From Micrococcales bacterium (GTDB taxonomy: Bacteria; Actinomycetota; Actinomycetes; S36-B12; UBA5976): a stretch of DNA of 17,310 bases. How positions within the stretch are numbered: position 1 is the first letter of the stretch; the number at the start of each line of letters is the position of its first letter. Under the pieces are notes generated by a model that saw only the letters and a program-made list of their open reading frames with translations, was not told the DNA's origin and ran no database searches. The DNA is taken from the NCBI GenBank assembly GCA_024640585.1, contig JAHEEQ010000147.1, forward strand, positions 1-17,310, given 5' to 3'. This document shows, in pieces, positions 1-6,329 of the stretch. A program made the translations under genes and the position numbers.

Positions 1-27
1 GGTCGAACGCCCACAAATTTCTAACTG

Positions 28-50
28 GCGTGATCACGCGCGTATCACGC
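28..50. promoter_or_regulatory. Palindromic candidate operator upstream of the CBM41 gene
   Basis: Positions 28-39 form a perfect 12-bp palindrome, GCGTGATCACGC. It is followed directly by a second imperfect copy, GCGTATCACGC (40-50), with matching GCGT/ACGC ends around a 3-nt centre. The pair ends 18 bp before the start codon at 69, where a repressor could block transcription. The symmetry is seen; the operator role is inferred. The regulator is unknown, although LacI- or GntR-type sugar regulators would suit a gene for glucan binding. Confidence 0.4.
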
Positions 51-68
51 TTAATTGAAGGGAAATTA

Positions 69-770
69 ATGAAGAAGACACTTTCTGTGTTGATCTCTGC
101 ATTGCTAGCATTTGCAGGACTCGCAGTTGTGAGTGCACCAGCACACGCATCTGATCGCGTCATAACAATTCACTACCACCGTTTTGATGGGGCTTACAAC
201 GTTGACGACAGAACCATTTGGATGTGGGGTTGTGGTAACTCAGACATTTGTGGTGGTGGCGGTGGAACCGATGGCGTCCACTTCACTTCATACGATGAAA
301 CAGCCGCAAAATTCGCATTGACCTTAACTTTCACTATTTCAGATGACAGTGTTGAAGGTTTTGGATTTATTGTTCGCGATTACAACGACTGGTCAGGTCG
401 TGACTACGAAGGTACCGACACTGGTAACGGTAATAAGGGTGCATCAATCAATGCATCTGGCGATACTGAAATGTGGATCATCCAAGGTTCAAACACCGTT
501 TTCTACGAAGAACCAGCATTTCCACAAACAGTTGATTCTCCAAACCCAGCTGTAAAAGTTGGCAAGCTAATCAAACTTGATGGTCGCACAGACAAAGGTG
601 CAGCAGTTACTTGGACTTCAAAGACCAAGAAGACTTGCGCAGTTGTCAAGGTAAATGGCAAGCCACGTCTAAAAGGCCTAAAGAAGGGTCTTTGCCGCGT
701 TAAGGCAGTTGCAGTTGGCGTTGGCGAATTCGGCGCTTACAACAAGACAATTGCTGTTTTCGTACAGTAA
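69..770 (+). CDS. Secreted CBM41 (PUD)-type carbohydrate-binding protein without a catalytic domain
   Basis: Predicted secreted protein of 233 residues. The start at 69 is chosen because an AAGGG Shine-Dalgarno lies just upstream and because it begins a clean Sec signal peptide (MKK, hydrophobic core, cleavage after AHA near residue 27). Residues about 30-147 match the bacterial pullulanase-associated domain, CBM41: an ITIHYHRFDG opening, an IWMWG strand with W51 and W53, VHFTSYDE, GFIVRDYNDW and an EMWIIQG end. CBM41 binds alpha-glucans such as starch, glycogen or pullulan. Normally it is attached to a pullulanase; no GH13 or other enzyme domain is present here. Residues about 160-233 form a Lys/Gly/Val-rich Big-like beta domain with C190 and C209. 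An odd insert with C55, C61 and five glycines interrupts the first CBM strands. The glucan-binding function is inferred from family resemblance; the ligand is not proven. Confidence 0.8.
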   Translation: MKKTLSVLISALLAFAGLAVVSAPAHASDRVITIHYHRFDGAYNVDDRTIWMWGCGNSDICGGGGGTDGVHFTSYDETAAKFALTLTFTISDDSVEGFGFIVRDYNDWSGRDYEGTDTGNGNKGASINASGDTEMWIIQGSNTVFYEEPAFPQTVDSPNPAVKVGKLIKLDGRTDKGAAVTWTSKTKKTCAVVKVNGKPRLKGLKKGLCRVKAVAVGVGEFGAYNKTIAVFVQ

Positions 771-779
771 CTAAAAACC

Positions 780-814
780 AAAAAGGCTGGTGGAGAAATC
801 CACCAGCCTTTTTT
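780..814. terminator. Bidirectional rho-independent terminator with GAAA tetraloop
   Basis: A perfect 10-bp stem, GGCTGGTGGA (785-794) against TCCACCAGCC (799-808), encloses a GAAA tetraloop. It is flanked by AAAAA on the left (780-784) and TTTTTT on the right (809-814), so it can terminate transcription in both directions. It lies between the convergent CBM41 gene, which ends at 770, and the minus-strand gene ending at 824. It is the strongest terminator in the window. Confidence 0.93.
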
Positions 815-823
815 ATTTAGCTC

Positions 824-1150
824 TTAAGAAATATTGAAAACCGCTCCGACAACAATTGTGATTGCCCAAACAAAAATACCGATTCCAATAACTAAAGGAA
901 ATATTGCGCCTTTGACCTTGTGTTTTCGCGCATTCCACGCATGTTCTACTGCAATAAAAGTTGGGGTTAGCAAAATCAAAATACCTGGAATTCCAATAAT
1001 GAGTTTCACCCAAAGTGGTGTATTCGCTGGTTTGTCGTCGTCATATCCAAATAATTCGAATACACCTTCCGAAAGCCCAAAGGTTGCAAGCCCGCACACT
1101 GCAGCAATGCCTAACCATTTCCATGATTTCTTTAAAGTTGTCTTTGGCAT
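824..1150 (-). CDS. Small three-helix membrane protein of unknown function
   Basis: A 108-residue protein I do not recognise. Hydrophobic segments at about 12-32, 47-68 and 82-105 suggest three membrane helices. Charged stretches lie between them: a GYDDDKPANTP loop at about 34-44 and a basic EHAWNARKHKVKG loop at about 69-81. The N terminus is basic (MPKTTLKKSWKW). An AGGAG Shine-Dalgarno sits 7 nt before the start and overlaps the stop codon of the upstream vanY-type gene, with only 9 nt between the two genes. They are therefore almost certainly co-transcribed and translationally coupled. A role linked to peptidoglycan trimming is possible from context only. The bidirectional terminator at 780-814 ends the unit. 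Confidence 0.75.
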   Translation of the reverse strand: MPKTTLKKSWKWLGIAAVCGLATFGLSEGVFELFGYDDDKPANTPLWVKLIIGIPGILILLTPTFIAVEHAWNARKHKVKGAIFPLVIGIGIFVWAITIVVGAVFNIS

Positions 1151-1159
1151 TTTGACTCC

Positions 1160-1780
1160 TTACTTGTCCCAGTATCCATCAGGAATTGCACTTAAAGCGT
1201 TTGGCTCGCGTGGCGGGCACTTTTTTCCAGGCCCAACTAATGGTTCAAAATGCCAAAATTCGTTGTCGTAACGACGGCAAAGTCCCCACTTCCAACCATT
1301 TAGTTCAACCCATTTCGCTGCAGACTTCAATCCCTTATTTCGATTGATGTCAATTGCTAGTCCCCAAGGGTGCATTGAAAACTTGGGTGGCAACACAGAT
1401 TTTGCTGCTTCATATGCTGATCCGTATTTCACTATTGCCTGCTTATAAAGATATTGCTGATCAACTAGCCGTCTAAATCCGCTGGTCATAATTAGTGTGT
1501 ATCCAGCTTTTGCTGCAGCAACTCGAACTGCGAACCAGCGATTTGCCATTCGCGAGCGCATGCCAGCTGGATGGTGTTTGCCAGGTTTAATTTTTGCAGG
1601 CCCTAATGACCACTCGGTGTATTTGCATGCACCTTTTGTAATTACACGGGTTTTCGCCGTGGACTTGTTTGAGCACACGTCAATTACTTTATCAACCGCA
1701 GTAGCGGGTGCGATAGGTAGCGATTGTGAGAACAAGGTCAGAACTACCAATAGGCCTGCTGAGCGGGTGCAGAATGTCAC
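1160..1780 (-). CDS. Secreted D-alanyl-D-alanine carboxypeptidase, VanY/M15B family
   Basis: Zinc-dependent DD-carboxypeptidase of the M15B (VanY) family, expected to remove the terminal D-Ala from peptidoglycan stem peptides outside the membrane. An N-terminal signal peptide ends near PATA (residues 25-28). The catalytic region shows TSGFRR (99-104, with substrate-contacting R103), SMHPWGLAID (135-144, zinc ligands H137 and D144) and EFWHFEP (174-180, general base E174 and third ligand H177), so all key residues are present. Four cysteines (C36, C52, C168, C188) could form disulfides. The start is GTG at 1780. There is no Shine-Dalgarno, but TAGATT lies exactly six bases before it, consistent with a leaderless mRNA. 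No vanA/vanX/vanS partner is nearby, so housekeeping wall remodelling is likelier than glycopeptide resistance. Confidence 0.88.
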   Translation of the reverse strand: MTFCTRSAGLLVVLTLFSQSLPIAPATAVDKVIDVCSNKSTAKTRVITKGACKYTEWSLGPAKIKPGKHHPAGMRSRMANRWFAVRVAAAKAGYTLIMTSGFRRLVDQQYLYKQAIVKYGSAYEAAKSVLPPKFSMHPWGLAIDINRNKGLKSAAKWVELNGWKWGLCRRYDNEFWHFEPLVGPGKKCPPREPNALSAIPDGYWDK

Positions 1781-1786
1781 TTGCTC

Positions 1787-1792
1787 AATCTA
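1787..1792 (-). promoter_or_regulatory. Leaderless -10 element of the vanY-type gene
   Basis: On the minus strand TAGATT is followed by GAGCAA and then the GTG start at 1780. This TANNNT hexamer at -12 to -7 from the start codon, with no Shine-Dalgarno, fits an actinobacterial leaderless transcript. It lies in the 42-bp gap (1781-1822) to the divergent PAP2 gene. No convincing -35 is seen. Confidence 0.6.
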
Positions 1793-1822
1793 GCCCTAAA
1801 GTTCGCTATCTACAGAAGGTGC

Positions 1823-2710
1823 ATGGTGGCTCGGAAAAAGATCCTGCGGTTATCCGAAGATGAGCGACGATTGCTTGCACGACCAGCTTTTTATGCTGGC
1901 CTTGCTTTTTCTGTTCTACTTCTACTTGTCTTGACTGGATTGATTAATTCTTTAGATACGTCTCTAGTCTCACAATTGCACGTCAGCAAACTTGGTTTGA
2001 GAGATTTCTTCCGCGCAATTGAAATCCCAGGGCAAAGAAGAATTGTTTATCCATTTGCAATTGCAATTGGATTGCTTTTTACATTTCGTCGAAAAGATCT
2101 GCTTCCATTAATTACAACTGTTTCGGCACTTATATTCACAAATGCCGTAACTGGAATGTTCAAAATTCTGACCTTACGTGCATTTCCACGAAATGAACTT
2201 GGACCAGAAATTCGCACCTTGCCAATATGGGACGCAGATAAGTTGGGTGCATTCCCTTCAGGTCATGGCGCAAATGTTGGCGCAGTCTGCACTTTGCTCG
2301 TGTTAGCTGCTTTTTCAGCTCGTCCAAGATGGCGGCCGCTCGCGCCATATATCGCTGTGTTCACATTGATTCCAATCTCTGCAGTATTCGTTAGTTCTTG
2401 GGCTTTGAATTTTCATTGGATGAGCGATTTGTTCGCCGGACTTGCACTTGGTATCTGCACCACAATCGTGGCGGCACTTTGGGCTTTACATCTGCCCGAT
2501 CATTGGCGTCACCCTGATTTAGTTGGTAAACGTCAGTCTGCTGCTGCGCTACTTGTACTTGGAACAATGGGCGTAATTTTCATGTTTGCCGGCAACTCTT
2601 TCTTGCAAGAGTCTTATACGTCTGTGGTTTTGGTTGTCGGAACACTTTTAGTGATTGCGTATTTAACTTCGCAATCAATTTCACGAAAAGTAACAAGAAA
2701 GAAGAATTAA
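1823..2710 (+). CDS. PAP2-superfamily integral membrane phosphatase-like protein
   Basis: Membrane protein of 295 residues from the PAP2 (phosphatidic acid phosphatase type 2) superfamily, whose members dephosphorylate lipid phosphates or undecaprenyl diphosphate at the membrane surface. The start at 1823 is preferred because AAGG lies at a proper distance; an upstream TTG would add an unlikely leader and overlap the divergent promoter. Several membrane helices are visible (about 22-42, 74-88, 94-113, 148-165, 174-191, 203-222, and two near the C terminus). The second motif is intact: PSGH at 145-148. H198 and D202 of the third motif are present. However, the arginines expected in motifs 1 and 3 align with F121 and S192, with K114 and R119 retained. 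Activity is therefore uncertain. The C terminus is strongly basic (SRKVTRKKN). The stop interlocks with that of convergent menJ. Confidence 0.85.
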   Translation: MVARKKILRLSEDERRLLARPAFYAGLAFSVLLLLVLTGLINSLDTSLVSQLHVSKLGLRDFFRAIEIPGQRRIVYPFAIAIGLLFTFRRKDLLPLITTVSALIFTNAVTGMFKILTLRAFPRNELGPEIRTLPIWDADKLGAFPSGHGANVGAVCTLLVLAAFSARPRWRPLAPYIAVFTLIPISAVFVSSWALNFHWMSDLFAGLALGICTTIVAALWALHLPDHWRHPDLVGKRQSAAALLVLGTMGVIFMFAGNSFLQESYTSVVLVVGTLLVIAYLTSQSISRKVTRKKN

Positions 2711-3972
2711 CTGAAAGGTTTTCTGTGATCTAGCGTTACTGAAAGCATTCCAAGGGTTCGCCAAAGTTTCGCAAGTGCGTCTTGATCTTGTTCAGTAACT
2801 AAATTACCCATAATTCGTAATGCAATTTCCATCAGCCAGGTTGAACGCATTCCAATTGGTCCAGCAACTTTTAGAAACTCTGCAGAAGTCAAAATCCCTG
2901 CAATTCTTCTTGCTGCAGAAAATGCAAGTCCATAGTTTTGTCGCAGAATTTCTGGCCATGCAGATGTCATATTCACTGGATTGCTCGCCAAATAATCAGC
3001 AGCTAGCCGACCAGTTTCAAGGCCATAATCAATACCTTCACCGTTTAGTGGATTTACACATCCTGCAGCATCGCCAACAAAAATCCAGTTCACCCCAGAA
3101 ACATTGCTTACTGCACCACCCATAGGTAAAAGCGCGGACCAAGGTTTTTGAATATCGCCAGATAGTTTCCACTCGTCACGTTGAGAGTCGGTATAGAAAT
3201 CCATAAGCTGACGCAAATTTATATCGGCAGGACGCTTGTTTGTTGCAAGCGTTCCTACACCAATGTTTACATTTCCATCTGCAAGCGGAAATATCCAGCC
3301 GTAACCAGAGAGAATTTGATTTTCGGTTCCGCGCAATTCCAAATGTGAAGTAATCCATGGATCATTGCTGCGTTCACTTGCAACATATCCACGAGCGGCA
3401 ACACCATAAACAGTGTCCTTGTGCCATTTTCTATCGAGAACGCGACCGAGTTGTGATTTTGCACCATCTGCAACCACCACACGTTTTGCCTTTACTAGTA
3501 AATCTGCGCCATCTTTTTTAAAGTGAACTACAGCTATTTTTCCGTTCTCAAATTCAACATCAAATGCACGTGCACCTTCTAATGTGTTTGCACCGCTTGC
3601 GATAGCAGTTTCACGAATTACCGAATCTAAAACTAAACGCGGTGCTGCACTTCCATAATTTGGCAGACTTCCACCTGGCCATGGCAAGTGCAAAGTTTTT
3701 CCAAAACCATTTGCACAAAGTCCGATGTTGCGTGCTCGGCCTTCAAGCCAACTGCTCAATCCCAAATGGTTCAATTCCTTGATGGCCCGGGGAGTTAAAC
3801 CATCGCCACAAGCTTTATCTCTTGGAAATACTTGCGCATCGGCAAGCAAAACATCGATTCCGTGGCGTGCACACCAAGCTGCTGTTGAAGAACCTGCTGG
3901 ACCTGCACCAACCACCAAAACATCGGTGGAAATCTCTGAGATTTGCGACATAACTAGGCAATAGTTGCACAT
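2707..3972 (-). CDS. menJ: MenJ-like menaquinone reductase (geranylgeranyl reductase family flavoprotein)
   Basis: FAD-dependent oxidoreductase of the geranylgeranyl reductase family, closely resembling mycobacterial MenJ (Rv0561c), which saturates one isoprene unit of the menaquinone side chain. The N-terminal FAD Rossmann motif GAGPAG is at residues 22-27. CGDGLTPR (55-62) is a MenJ-type signature, VVADGAKS (166-173) follows, and GDAAGCVNPLNGEGI (300-314) binds the FAD ribityl/phosphate part. A C-terminal LWRTLGMLS helix and terminal KPFS also fit MenJ. Length (421) fits the family's roughly 400 residues. Two starts are possible: ATG 3972 has GGAG only four bases upstream, while ATG 3951 gives a more typical N terminus (MSQISEISTD) but lacks a Shine-Dalgarno. 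The gene is divergent from fhaA and not next to other men genes. Its product implies a menaquinone-based respiratory chain. Confidence 0.88.
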   Translation of the reverse strand: MCNYCLVMSQISEISTDVLVVGAGPAGSSTAAWCARHGIDVLLADAQVFPRDKACGDGLTPRAIKELNHLGLSSWLEGRARNIGLCANGFGKTLHLPWPGGSLPNYGSAAPRLVLDSVIRETAIASGANTLEGARAFDVEFENGKIAVVHFKKDGADLLVKAKRVVVADGAKSQLGRVLDRKWHKDTVYGVAARGYVASERSNDPWITSHLELRGTENQILSGYGWIFPLADGNVNIGVGTLATNKRPADINLRQLMDFYTDSQRDEWKLSGDIQKPWSALLPMGGAVSNVSGVNWIFVGDAAGCVNPLNGEGIDYGLETGRLAADYLASNPVNMTSAWPEILRQNYGLAFSAARRIAGILTSAEFLKVAGPIGMRSTWLMEIALRIMGNLVTEQDQDALAKLWRTLGMLSVTLDHRKPFS

Positions 3973-4003
3973 AAATCTCCACGCGCATCTTGGGCACTCA
4001 CAT

Positions 4004-4034
4004 TACGATGAGCCCTACCTATAGAGGGGATTTT
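4004..4034 (+). promoter_or_regulatory. Candidate -10 and Shine-Dalgarno of the fhaA operon
   Basis: TACGAT at 4004-4009 fits the TANNNT -10 pattern, and AGAGGGG (4023-4029) is a Shine-Dalgarno five bases before GTG 4035. The Shine-Dalgarno decides this start over in-frame upstream ATG codons, which lack one. A start about 7 nt after the hexamer would give an untranslated leader near 19 nt. No convincing -35 is visible. The divergent menJ promoter must share this short gap. Confidence 0.4.
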
Positions 4035-4721
4035 GTGGGAATTCTGGATCGATTCGAAGACCGAATCAACCGTGTGGTGGGCGGTGCATTCGCCAAGGCA
4101 TTTGAGTCTGAGGTTCAGCCTGTCGAAATCGCAGCAGCAATACAAGCTGAAGTCGATGAAAAAGCCGTCATTGTTGGAGCAGGCCGAACAGTAGTGCCAA
4201 ACAAATTCCTCGTTGAACTCTGCCAAGCAGACCTCGACCGACTGCTTACATACGAAAATCCACTTAAAGCTGAAATTGCTGCTGTTATTCGCGAACACAT
4301 TGTTACCCAGCGATACACCACTCTTGGACAAATAAAGATTGAATTGTCACTTGATGAAGATTTAACCACTGGTGTTTTTCGAGTTACATCGACTGCGATT
4401 GATGATGAAGGTGCACCAATCTCAACTAGCGATCAGCGCAGTAGCCGAAAAGGTCCAACTGTTGTTATCAACGGATTTGTACATCCACTCACTCGCACCA
4501 AAACAATTCTTGGAAGAAGCGAAGCGGCCGATATCCAAGTGGAAGATAGTGGAGTTTCTCGTAAACACTGTGAGATCGACTTACTTTCAACTCCATTGAT
4601 TAGAGATCTTGGCTCAACCAATGGCACTTGGATTTATGGCAACAGAATTACAGAACAAGAATTAAAAGAAGATGTTGACATCACAATCGGTTCAACAGTA
4701 ATTCAATTTCGGATGCGTTAG
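4035..4721 (+). CDS. fhaA: FhaA: DUF3662 plus FHA-domain phosphothreonine reader
   Basis: Cytoplasmic adaptor that reads phosphothreonine marks made by PknB-type kinases; in mycobacteria FhaA binds kinase and the MviN/MurJ pseudokinase domain in wall synthesis. The GTG start is chosen for its Shine-Dalgarno and because GILDRFEDRINRVVGGAFA matches the usual FhaA beginning. Residues 1-115 are the FhaA_N (DUF3662) domain. Residues about 140-228 are the FHA domain with GRS (160-162), SRKH (175-178) and STNGTW (194-199), so the phosphopeptide-binding residues are intact. At 228 residues it lacks the long Pro/Gly/Tyr-rich linker of mycobacterial FhaA (over 500 residues); only about 25 residues separate the domains here. 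It is the first gene of the operon, and fhaB starts 2 nt after its stop. Confidence 0.93.
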   Translation: MGILDRFEDRINRVVGGAFAKAFESEVQPVEIAAAIQAEVDEKAVIVGAGRTVVPNKFLVELCQADLDRLLTYENPLKAEIAAVIREHIVTQRYTTLGQIKIELSLDEDLTTGVFRVTSTAIDDEGAPISTSDQRSSRKGPTVVINGFVHPLTRTKTILGRSEAADIQVEDSGVSRKHCEIDLLSTPLIRDLGSTNGTWIYGNRITEQELKEDVDITIGSTVIQFRMR

Positions 4722-4723
4722 AA

Positions 4724-5179
4724 ATGTCTGAATTAGCGCTAACCCTTTTGAGAATGGGTTTTTTAGCGCTTTTATGGATTTTTATTTTTGTAATATTACG
4801 TTTAATGCGAAGCGACTTAAATCGGGTTGATTCAAAGTTCACCACAAAATCTGCAATAAGCCCAAACGACTTAACCAAAACAAAAAGTAGCGCCAAAGTA
4901 AATCGCGTGATTGTCGTGTCTGAAGAATTTGAAAAGGAGTACGACCTTCGCGAGGGAATGACTTTTGGTAGATCAAGTGACGTTGCAGTCCACATCGATG
5001 ATGATTACGCATCTGGAAAACATGCACAGATTCGAATTGAAAACGGAAACTGGATTTATGAAGATCTTGGATCTACTAATGGTAGCTGGCAAGACCGAAA
5101 ACGAATATCTGGACCAGTAAAACTTAAGCGTGGCCTAGTTTTGAAAATCGGAAACACTGAATTGCGGTTTGAAAAATGA
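4724..5179 (+). CDS. fhaB: FhaB (FipA-like) membrane-anchored FHA protein
   Basis: A 151-residue protein with one N-terminal membrane helix (about 4-27), a basic/Ser-Thr-rich linker (28-60) and an FHA domain (about 60-150). The FHA core residues are GRSS (82-85), S97 and H100 in ASGKH, and STNGSW (117-122). In mycobacteria the equivalent protein is phosphorylated by the operon kinases and links to FtsZ/FtsQ during division. Threonines in the linker (T40, T41, T51, T53) are candidate phosphosites, but this is inference. The ATG lies 2 nt after the fhaA stop with no separate promoter. Its stop overlaps the next gene's start as ATGA (5176-5179), so translational coupling along the operon is expected. 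Confidence 0.92.
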   Translation: MSELALTLLRMGFLALLWIFIFVILRLMRSDLNRVDSKFTTKSAISPNDLTKTKSSAKVNRVIVVSEEFEKEYDLREGMTFGRSSDVAVHIDDDYASGKHAQIRIENGNWIYEDLGSTNGSWQDRKRISGPVKLKRGLVLKIGNTELRFEK

Positions 5180-6321
5180 GTTATGGATTCAGATTTGTCA
5201 TACAAAGCAATGTTGGCGTTATCAGAAAATCAAATGAAGACTGCGGAATCGCTTCAAATAAATTACTTGCGGTTGCAGATGGAATGGGTGGTCACGCTGC
5301 CGGCGAGGTTGCAAGTTCCACAGTAATCAAGACATATCAAGACCATTTAAATTCGCTACCTAGCGCTTCGCAAGACTTCCAAAATTGGATGGTGGCTGCA
5401 ACAAATTTGGCTCACGCGGCAATTGGTGATTTGGTCGCGGCAGACCACGAAAAGCGAGGCATGGGCACCACGCTCTCTGCAATCGCAGTTTTGGATGACA
5501 AAATCGGGGTTGGCCATATTGGCGATAGTCGCATCTATCGTCTGCGCAACGGTGAACTGACACAAATATCAATTGACCACACTTATGTTCAGTCTCTAGT
5601 TGATAGCGGTGAAATAACTGCGGCAGAAGCAGCCCACCATCCGCGACGAAATCTTTTAATTCGCGCAATTGATGGAATTCATGATGTTGCAATGGATATT
5701 GATCTTCTCGAATTTGAGGTTAAGGACCGATTTCTACTTTGCAGCGATGGATTAACTGGCGTAGTTTCAGATAGAGTAATTGCAGAACAACTTTCAAAAC
5801 CTGACCTAACAACTGCGGTATCTCAATTGATTGAATTTGCACTTGCAGCGGGAGCTCCAGACAATGTCACGGTCGCAGCATGTGAAATCATCAACGAAGA
5901 CGCCCAACTAAATGTCGGCATGTCACCGATTGTGGTTGGTGCTTTTGAAGTAAATCAAAACATGATCTCTGAAGACAAACCAAAAAGGAAATGGTTTTTT
6001 GCGAAAATTGTGGCTGCAATCCTTGCACTAGTTGCAACCTTCTTCTTAGCTGATTCTTGGTTGAATTCGCAATGGTATGTTGCTTCTCAAAATGGTCAAG
6101 TTTCAGTTTTTCAAGGCATAAACCAGCAAATTGGACCAATCTCCTTTAATCGTTTAAGGTTACAAAGCGAACTACCTGTAAAAGCTTTGACCAGCAACGA
6201 TTTAACAGCAATAGAGCACGGAGTCTCCGTAAAAGATGTAACTGCAGGGTTGTCGCTCATTCAAGAAATGTGGTCTCGCTCAACAATTTGTGAAAGTGCC
6301 GTAGCCGGCTGTAATCCGTAG
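5176..6321 (+). CDS. pstP: PstP: membrane PP2C-family Ser/Thr phosphatase
   Basis: Metal-dependent PPM/PP2C phosphatase that reverses phosphorylation by PknB-type kinases. The catalytic domain (about 5-240) shows SNEDCG (19-24), ADGMGGHAAGE (34-44, metal ligand D35), GMGTTL (95-100), GHIGDSRIYR (113-122), CSDGLTG (189-195, D191) and GAPDNVTV (226-233, D229), so all metal-binding aspartates are present. A basic juxtamembrane stretch (KPKRK, 268-272) precedes one membrane helix (about 273-296) and an outside domain of about 85 residues beginning QWYVASQNGQVSVF. That fits the PstP extracellular pattern. The outer domain carries C372 and C379 near the end, which could form a disulfide. The gene is coupled to fhaB by a 4-nt overlap and is followed 8 nt later by rodA. 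Confidence 0.95.
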   Translation: MSYGFRFVIQSNVGVIRKSNEDCGIASNKLLAVADGMGGHAAGEVASSTVIKTYQDHLNSLPSASQDFQNWMVAATNLAHAAIGDLVAADHEKRGMGTTLSAIAVLDDKIGVGHIGDSRIYRLRNGELTQISIDHTYVQSLVDSGEITAAEAAHHPRRNLLIRAIDGIHDVAMDIDLLEFEVKDRFLLCSDGLTGVVSDRVIAEQLSKPDLTTAVSQLIEFALAAGAPDNVTVAACEIINEDAQLNVGMSPIVVGAFEVNQNMISEDKPKRKWFFAKIVAAILALVATFFLADSWLNSQWYVASQNGQVSVFQGINQQIGPISFNRLRLQSELPVKALTSNDLTAIEHGVSVKDVTAGLSLIQEMWSRSTICESAVAGCNP

Positions 6322-6329
6322 GTGCAGTG

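Noticed and set aside
834..1271. A 145-codon plus-strand open frame
   Set aside because: It lies antisense to the small membrane protein and the vanY-type gene, both of which have clear motifs, membrane helices or coupling. No signal, motif or ribosome site supports it.
1160..1780. A glycopeptide-resistance function for the vanY-type gene
   Set aside because: No vanH, vanA, vanX, vanS or vanR gene is nearby. Single M15B carboxypeptidases are common housekeeping enzymes.
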